A stretch of DNA of 10,635 nucleotides from assembly GCA_964503235.1 (NCBI GenBank), contig CAZCZJ010000081.1, positions 1 through 10,635 on the forward strand. Reading direction: 5' to 3'. The notes under the pieces were generated by a model. It made no database searches. It was not told where the DNA came from and saw only the letters and a program-made list of their open reading frames with translations. The position numbers and the translations under genes were made by a program. Of this stretch, positions 6,595-10,635 are shown one piece after another (position 1 is the first letter of the stretch; each line of letters starts with the position of its first letter). Source of the stretch: W425 sp964503235. Lineage in GTDB: Bacteria; Chloroflexota; Dehalococcoidia; Dehalococcoidales; RBG-16-60-22.

Positions 6595-7409
6595 TTCACC
6601 GTCTCCTTCTTCGTGGTTTTAGCCTGGCTCATTTTATCGCGCCGTTTGCAGAGCCAGTAAATTCCCGCCATAGTTGCCGCCAATCCCAGCAGCACCGGCG
6701 GTACGGCTCCCATGGCACGCTCGGCATCGACGGTAACCGGTTCCGGACCGAGTTCCGGAAGTCCCAGTTCCCGAAAGGGCACGGGAGATAAATAGAGCCA
6801 GGATGTTCCGCCCACTTCTTTCTCTCCGTATATATGATTTACATATTTATCCGGCGCGTTGGCGATACGCTCTCTGGCTTTAAGGATAAGTTCTTCCCGC
6901 TCTCCAAACTCCAGGGCGTTAGTCGGACAGGTCTTAACACAGGCGGGTTCCAGCCCTTCATTCAATCTGTCTATACAGAACGTACACTTACGTATCCAGG
7001 GTAAAGGGTCATCCCACTGAAAAGTTGGTATTCCGAAAGGACAGGCTACCATACAGTAACGACAGCCGAAGCACTTATTATCATCGTAGATAACCGGTCC
7101 TTCAGCCGTCTTTGTTAAGGCACCCACCGGGCAGGCCGCCACACAGGCGGGGTGTTCGCAGTGCATGCACTGGAGTTTCGTGAAAACCCAGTGAAACTTA
7201 CCGTTGTAATCTGATTCTGTGAAACGTATCCTGGTCCAGGTATGCGCGGATAGCTGGGGCGGGTTCTCGTAACTACCCCGGTTCTTAGAAAGCACCCCGT
7301 TTTCTTCGGTAGGTATATCCTCATCGTTTTCATTCCACTGCTTGCAGGCTACCTGACAACCCCGACATCCGATGCACCTGTTAGCGTCGACAAGTACGGC
7401 TACAGTCAT
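6591..7409 (-). CDS. Four-cluster ferredoxin-type subunit without signal peptide
   Basis: A 272-residue paralogue of the downstream Tat protein. The four [4Fe-4S] groups are complete: C12/15/18/22, C81/84/89/93, C113/116/119/123 and C142/145/157/161. The C-terminal helix (about 232-254, RAMGAVPPVLLG onward) and the tail (KRRDKMSQ) are almost identical to those of the neighbour. The coding region begins directly at the first cluster (MTVAVLVDANRCIGC), and no Tat or Sec signal precedes it; the AAGGAG site 8 bases before the ATG fixes the start. Family members without a signal (for example DmsB- and FdnH-type) are either cytoplasmic or exported together with a Tat-bearing partner. It may therefore ride out with the Tat paralogue or provide a second, cytoplasmic electron wire. 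It is probably the fourth gene of the operon, after three small membrane proteins. Confidence 0.93.
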   Translation of the reverse strand: MTVAVLVDANRCIGCRGCQVACKQWNENDEDIPTEENGVLSKNRGSYENPPQLSAHTWTRIRFTESDYNGKFHWVFTKLQCMHCEHPACVAACPVGALTKTAEGPVIYDDNKCFGCRYCMVACPFGIPTFQWDDPLPWIRKCTFCIDRLNEGLEPACVKTCPTNALEFGEREELILKARERIANAPDKYVNHIYGEKEVGGTSWLYLSPVPFRELGLPELGPEPVTVDAERAMGAVPPVLLGLAATMAGIYWLCKRRDKMSQAKTTKKETVK

Positions 7410-7442
7410 GCCATCATCTCCTTAAACTGGGATTTTTCCATC

Positions 7443-7583
7443 CTATTCAGAGGCATTAATATCATGGCTTCCTTCATCTGTTGATGCTGCTTTCTTTTTA
7501 CCAGCTCTTTTCAAACAAACTTCTCTTATGGTAGTCAGGATACCCATGACCAGTATCACCCCTATTACTACTTCCCACACCAT
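7443..7583 (-). CDS. Small single-helix membrane protein (46 aa)
   Basis: Starts MVWEVVIGVILVMG, giving one hydrophobic helix at about 4-16, then a basic segment (LKRAGKKK) and an acidic, serine-rich tail ending NASE. The M-x-W-E start and helix-then-basic layout echo the two small proteins encoded just upstream, but the WYIN-x-GG motif is missing. AGGTGG lies 12 bases before the ATG, rather far, and a TAA stop a few codons upstream prevents a longer start. The stop is 33 bases ahead of the ferredoxin-type gene. It could be a small accessory subunit of the membrane complex; I cannot name a family. Confidence 0.65.
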   Translation of the reverse strand: MVWEVVIGVILVMGILTTIREVCLKRAGKKKAASTDEGSHDINASE

Positions 7584-7599
7584 AGGATCTTAATACCAC

Positions 7600-7776
7600 C
7601 TATACATGAGTAACCTTTACTGGTTTGCTAACTTCCTTTTTGTGAGCAGCTCGCTTGGCTCTAGCTTCCTTGATTGCCAGATAGATTCCCCCGAAATTTA
7701 TGTACCAGATAAATGCTACCGGGAATAGGATTATGGGGATTGCTATTACCAGGGCTACAATAATCTGCCATTCCAT
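7600..7776 (-). CDS. Small single-helix membrane protein (58 aa), paralogue of the next one upstream
   Basis: The protein begins MEWQIIVALVIAIPIILF, making one helix at about 5-25, followed by WYINFGG (24-30), a KEARAKRAAHKK basic stretch and a short tail. A strong AAGGAGG lies 8 bases before the ATG. It aligns without gaps with the protein encoded at 7829-8032 through IAIP-x-ILFP-x-A-x-x-WYIN-x-GG and KEAR-x-KRA, so the pair is a tandem duplication. The positive-inside rule places the N-terminus outside and the basic tail in the cytoplasm. The size and place (start of a redox operon) are like those of small accessory subunits in membrane oxidoreductases, but no known family is recognised. 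Confidence 0.8.
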   Translation of the reverse strand: MEWQIIVALVIAIPIILFPVAFIWYINFGGIYLAIKEARAKRAAHKKEVSKPVKVTHV

Positions 7777-7828
7777 CTTATTTATCCTCCTTGCTTTTAT
7801 ATTCTTCCGTACGTACTATTTCCTGAAA

Positions 7829-8032
7829 TTACCAGGGGTATTTCTTCACTGTTTCGGTAAGGGCTTTCTCATATTCCAGTTCATGTTTGATCTTTTTACG
7901 GATAGCTCGCTTTTCTCGTGCTTCTTTGAACATAAGGGCTAAACCGCCGATATTGATATACCAGATGTACGCCGCAGGGAAAAGAATAACAGGTATGGCG
8001 ATCACCAGTATAACCACTAATTCCCACGTCAT
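7829..8032 (-). CDS. Small single-helix membrane protein (67 aa), first gene of the redox operon
   Basis: The ATG at 8032 is chosen because AAAGGAGG lies 8 bases upstream and because M-T-W-E then lines up with the M-E-W-Q start of the paralogue at 7600-7776; a GTG at 8041 would overlap the ribosome site. The helix is at about 5-25 (VVILVIAIPVILFPAAY), followed by WYINIGG and the basic KEAREKRAIRKK. A charged, probably helical tail (HELEYEKALTETVKKYPW) is longer than in the paralogue. As first gene it follows the intergenic region shared with the response regulator, so it would be expressed with the iron-sulfur and HybB-type subunits. Confidence 0.82.
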   Translation of the reverse strand: MTWELVVILVIAIPVILFPAAYIWYINIGGLALMFKEAREKRAIRKKIKHELEYEKALTETVKKYPW

Positions 8033-8142
8033 TTTTATCACCTCCTTTCTTTTATTTTGTGCTTAGCTTTACTTCTGCTTTCAGGTTATCACCGGGTGTA
8101 TAAAATCAGCTTCCGCCGTGGTACCTATTTCGTATTTCCAAT

Positions 8143-8164
8143 ACATAAGTATTAATACCTACGT
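8143..8164. promoter_or_regulatory. Imperfect 22-base palindrome between divergent units
   Basis: The core GTATTAATAC (8149-8158) is a perfect 10-base palindrome. The symmetry extends to 22 bases with 9 of 11 pairs matching (mismatches at 8145/8162 and 8148/8159). It sits about midway between the first gene of the redox operon and the response regulator gene, 32 bases ahead of the predicted -35 of the latter. It is a plausible operator for the NarL/FixJ-type regulator, whose family often binds symmetric AT-rich sites; this link is inference. Confidence 0.45.
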
Positions 8165-8195
8165 GTTGCACTTCCGCATTAAGTAATTACTACGA

Positions 8196-8224
8196 TTGAG
8201 GATGTATTAAATAGGGTGTATGAT
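8196..8224 (+). promoter_or_regulatory. Candidate promoter of the two-component genes
   Basis: TTGAGG (8196-8201) and TATGAT (8219-8224) are separated by 17 bases, giving a start near 8231 and a short leader. The -35 matches only its first four bases, so an activator may be needed. A second -10-like TATAGT (8229-8234) lacks a -35. No clear promoter was found for the divergent redox operon. Confidence 0.45.
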
Positions 8225-8244
8225 TAGGTATAGTAAAAACTCGA

Positions 8245-8916
8245 GTGTACGAAATGGATAAAATTAAAATACTTATTGCCGATGACCATGCTGTCGTCAG
8301 GGAAGGTACCCGTCAGATTCTGGAGCAGGAACCGGACTTGGAGGTTGTTGCCGAGGCTGTCGACGGTGAAGAAGCGATAAAATTAGCCGGCAGATTCAGA
8401 CCGGACCTGGCCATTATTGATATAGCTATGCCAAAGGTTGACGGTATTGAAGCCACCAAGCAGATTAAAGCACTTTATCCTGCCATTTCCGTGCTGATAT
8501 TGACTGCCTACGACGATGACCAGTTCGTCTTCGGTCTGTTAGAAGCAGGAGCGGCCGGCTATCTTCTAAAAAGTGTCCGGGGCAAAGAGCTTGTTGATGC
8601 GGTACGGCAGGTGTATGCCGGGGAGTCAGTACTTCACCCGACTATTGCCCGCAAAGTGCTTAATCGTTTTTTAGCTCCTCCGGATAAATCAGATATCCAT
8701 AAAGAGAAAGTTTTAAGCGAGAGAGAAACAGAAGTACTGCGGCTGGCGACCCAGGGATTAAATAACCAGGAGATAGCTGACAAGCTCTTCCTTAGTTTGC
8801 GTACCGTCCAGGCCCATCTGGGACACATTTTCAATAAACTACGGGTCAGCTCACGAACCGAAGCCGTGGTGAAAGCCTTGAAAGAAGGCTGGATTTCTCT
8901 TGAAGATATTCCTTAG
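8245..8916 (+). CDS. NarL/FixJ-family response regulator
   Basis: A cytoplasmic two-domain transcription factor. The receiver domain (about 6-122) has the acidic pair D13-D14, phospho-acceptor D59 (in LAIIDIAMP), T87 and K109, all in the expected places. A linker leads to a LuxR-type helix-turn-helix (about 156-213: LSERETEVLRLATQGLNNQEIADKL-type pattern, then SLRTVQAHLGHIFNKL). Phosphorylation by the downstream kinase should promote DNA binding. Numbering is from the GTG at 8245; the ATG at 8254 is equally or more likely as the true start, giving MDKIKILIADDH, but neither has a strong ribosome site. It lies 33 bases ahead of its kinase and is divergent from the redox operon, the most likely target together with its own promoter. 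Confidence 0.95.
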   Translation: MYEMDKIKILIADDHAVVREGTRQILEQEPDLEVVAEAVDGEEAIKLAGRFRPDLAIIDIAMPKVDGIEATKQIKALYPAISVLILTAYDDDQFVFGLLEAGAAGYLLKSVRGKELVDAVRQVYAGESVLHPTIARKVLNRFLAPPDKSDIHKEKVLSERETEVLRLATQGLNNQEIADKLFLSLRTVQAHLGHIFNKLRVSSRTEAVVKALKEGWISLEDIP

Positions 8917-8949
8917 AGAAATATACCCGGCGTAATACTGAGGTTTAGC

Positions 8950-10074
8950 TTGGTGTATAGTGCAATAATTGGGCATTTGAAAAATTACTTCCGCAAGCCA
9001 GGTTTTTGGTTTATACTGCTTATCCTCATACTTATCACACTGTTGCATTATAGTGAAGTCCTCGAATACCCACCTTCTTTTATCCCCTGGATTTCCAACC
9101 TGGGTCTGGACCGTCATGCCTTTGAGAGAGTACTCTACCTGGCTCCGATAGTCTGGGCTGGTTTCCTGTTCGGCTGGCGAGGTGCCTTTCTTATTTCATT
9201 AGTATCACTCGCTTGCATGTTGCCCCGGGCTATCTTTGTTTCCGCCCATCCAACAGATGCGATTTTAGAGACCAGTATAGTGTTTGTTATCGGAAACGTA
9301 CTGGTTATAAGCTTCTCTTCGCTGCGAAAGGAACGGGAATATCGAAAGCAATTGGAAGCCGCTCAAGAAGAGCAACAAAAAATTGCCGAAGAATTGAAGA
9401 TGATGCAACAGAACCTTCGCTATTATTTACAACAGGCTACCCGCGCTCAGGAAGAGGAAAGAAAACGTATTTCCCATGAGCTACACGATGATACTATCCA
9501 GGCTTTGGTGGTTCTTTCCCGTAAGCTGGATGCTCTTGCTTCAGGTAAGAAAGGAATGTCCGAGGAAAATCGCATACAAATAGAAGGACTGTGGCAACAG
9601 ACAGACAATATTTTAAAAGGAGTACGCCGTTTAAGTCAGGACCTGCGTCCAGCAGCGCTAGACCGTCTGGGACTGCTACCAGCATTGGAGTGGCTGGCAT
9701 CTAGTGTGTCGGAACACTCAGGAATAAACACCGAAGTCAAGGTCATCGGCGAAGAACGACGCCTGCCGGAAGAGGTGGCAATAGCGCTCTTTCGCATAAC
9801 TCAGGAAGCCCTGAGGAATGTCTGGCGGCACTCCGGTGCTACCGATGCAAAAATTGAGATTGAATTCTCCGATATCAAGACGAGGATAACCGTTAGTGAT
9901 AACGGCAAAGGCTTTAACGTTCCTGAAAAAATCGGTGATATTGCTAAAGAAGGTAAACTCGGTCTGACCGGAATGCAGGAGCGTGCCCAATTAGTTGGTG
10001 GTACTATAATCGTAAGGTCTAAACCTGGTGAGGGTACGAAAATAACTGTGGAATTACCGTTAAAACAGGGCTAG
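8950..10074 (+). CDS. Membrane histidine kinase, NarX/DesK-like (HisKA_3)
   Basis: A 374-residue sensor kinase. N-terminal helices lie at about 18-33, 60-76, 78-92 and 105-122; a long coiled coil (about 125-170) follows. The dimerisation and phospho-acceptor domain is HisKA_3 with ERKRISHELHDDTIQAL, where H179 is the likely phosphorylated histidine. The HATPase domain shows the N box (E286-A-L-R-N290), G1 DNGKGF (317-322) and G2 GKLGLTGM (335-342), so it looks active. There is no PAS or other soluble sensor domain: sensing must lie in the membrane part, which aligns with that of the PAS protein at 3632-4369 (LAPIV-x-AG, LPRA-x-F-x-S, same spacing). The start is TTG at 8950 or GTG at 8953, sharing the GAGG at 8940-8943. 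It pairs with the response regulator just upstream. Confidence 0.95.
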   Translation: MVYSAIIGHLKNYFRKPGFWFILLILILITLLHYSEVLEYPPSFIPWISNLGLDRHAFERVLYLAPIVWAGFLFGWRGAFLISLVSLACMLPRAIFVSAHPTDAILETSIVFVIGNVLVISFSSLRKEREYRKQLEAAQEEQQKIAEELKMMQQNLRYYLQQATRAQEEERKRISHELHDDTIQALVVLSRKLDALASGKKGMSEENRIQIEGLWQQTDNILKGVRRLSQDLRPAALDRLGLLPALEWLASSVSEHSGINTEVKVIGEERRLPEEVAIALFRITQEALRNVWRHSGATDAKIEIEFSDIKTRITVSDNGKGFNVPEKIGDIAKEGKLGLTGMQERAQLVGGTIIVRSKPGEGTKITVELPLKQG

Positions 10075-10151
10075 CGGTATTTCACTACAAATATTGAGAT
10101 ACGTCTATCATTCAAATTAAATAGTAGTAATTTGAAGCAAACGTCTAAGTT

Positions 10152-10292
10152 ACTCCATCTTAAAAGGAGATTCAAAACGAGAAAACTGTTTCAGATGGAG
10201 TTCGTCCCTACTCGGTCTGCCCGTCTGCCAGTGTTGACCTCGATCTGTTTGCACATTTCGTCGTTTTGTGTAATCAAACAGATAATCTCCAT
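10152..10292. repeat. Cluster of inverted repeats downstream of the kinase gene
   Basis: Two 9-base perfect inverted repeats are seen: ACTCCATCT (10152-10160) with AGATGGAGT (10193-10201), and ATCTGTTTG (10243-10251) with CAAACAGAT (10275-10283). Additional arms allow other pairings: GGAGATT (10166-10172) with AATCTCC (10284-10290), and ATGGAG (10195-10200) with CTCCAT (10287-10292). No coding frame covers them. They could form transcript 3' structures after the kinase gene or be remnants of a small element. Confidence 0.4.
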
Positions 10293-10329
10293 TTAGGTGG
10301 CCTCGAATTAATGACACCATAAGCCTAAG

Positions 10330-10485
10330 TCAAGGTGTTAAGAGCATGGGTCTCATTTTTACCCGAGTTTCACCGCCGCAACAGTCTTTTAATTCTTGAG
10401 GAGTACCAACGCGGATTATCTTGCCCTTTTCCATGATAATATGCTGGGAAAACCAGTATGACTCAATTTTTCTGGAGTCGGCCAG
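10330..10485 (-). pseudogene. Decayed C-terminal piece of an ABC-transporter ATPase
   Basis: On the minus strand an open stretch of 51 codons, bounded upstream by an in-frame TGA at 10486-10488, reads ESYWFSQHIIMEKGKIIRVG followed by TPQELK. This is the pattern found after the H-loop of ABC ATPases (an 'I-I-M-x-K-G-K-I-I-x-x-G-T-P-x-E-L' segment). No Walker A, signature or Walker B motif is found in any frame upstream to the window edge, and no start codon with a ribosome site is seen. It is therefore most likely a remnant. The matching region is short, so the assignment is moderate. Confidence 0.4.
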
Positions 10486-10635
10486 TCATGAGTTAAGGGG
10501 CAATGAAGGCATACCTTGAGCGGTTGCTGTCCCTAAAGAAATATTCGGGCACACCCCCTGGTGATGGCTCTCTTTATCTGAGGAACATCGGCATGCCAAT
10601 ATATTGCTGAATCTTAGGCCGATAGTTCCTGACAT
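10486..10635. other. Terminal stretch without a recognisable gene
   Basis: All six frames are short or interrupted. A 35-codon frame on the plus strand (10503-10610) lacks a usable ribosome site spacing and matches nothing I know. The piece may be part of the same decayed region as the ABC ATPase fragment. Confidence 0.3.

Noticed and set aside
8122..8151. NarL-like heptamers (TACCTAT at 8122-8128 and, on the other strand, at 8145-8151)
   Set aside because: The TACYNMT consensus is so loose that matches are expected by chance, and the two sites are not in the 7-2-7 arrangement.
10503..10610. 35-codon plus-strand frame near the window end
   Set aside because: The G-rich ribosome-like site is only two bases from the ATG, no family is recognised, and the region is decayed; not enough to call a gene.

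Overview
The window looks like a chromosomal segment of an anaerobic or facultatively anaerobic bacterium, most likely an uncultured Chloroflexota (Dehalococcoidia-like) lineage. This is inferred from the style of the genes: a redox operon of HybA/HybB-type subunits, a NarL-type two-component pair, TTG and GTG starts, and house-keeping promoters close to TTGACA-17-TATAAT. No rRNA or phylogenetic marker is present, so the assignment is tentative.

Left part (1-1440, minus strand): an AbrB/SpoVT-type DNA-binding protein lies 61 bases ahead of the N-terminal third of an RND-family exporter that runs off the window. The promoter of this pair carries a dense set of direct and inverted repeats that overlap the -10 box, as expected for an autoregulated AbrB-type gene. 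A GC-richer stretch without a credible gene follows (about 1440-1884).

Middle left (1885-3560): tRNA-Asn(GTT) on the minus strand, a rhomboid-type intramembrane serine protease on the plus strand, then a tRNA-Thr(TGT)-tRNA-Tyr(GTA) pair with a strong promoter. A small two-helix membrane protein of the PLDc_N type follows on the minus strand.

Centre (8032 down to 3632, minus strand): one tightly packed operon, many of whose genes overlap by 1 to 8 bases. In order of transcription it holds three tandem small single-helix membrane proteins (two are clear paralogues and none is longer than 67 residues); two paralogous 16-cysteine ferredoxin-type electron-transfer subunits with C-terminal membrane anchors, only the second with a Tat signal; a HybB/NrfD-type ten-helix quinone-reactive membrane subunit; an unrecognised 62-residue protein; and a membrane PAS protein without a kinase domain. 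This has the wiring of a membrane electron-transfer module, but no hydrogenase, molybdopterin or other catalytic subunit is encoded in the window.

Right part (8245-10074, plus strand): divergent from the operon is a NarL/FixJ response regulator followed by its HisKA_3-type histidine kinase. The kinase's membrane sensor region is clearly related, without gaps, to the membrane region of the PAS protein at the end of the redox operon. The two transcription units therefore probably form one sensing and regulatory circuit. A 22-base imperfect palindrome lies between the divergent units and is the natural candidate operator.

The last 560 bases hold no intact gene: a region of inverted repeats and a decayed C-terminal piece of an ABC-transporter ATPase on the minus strand.
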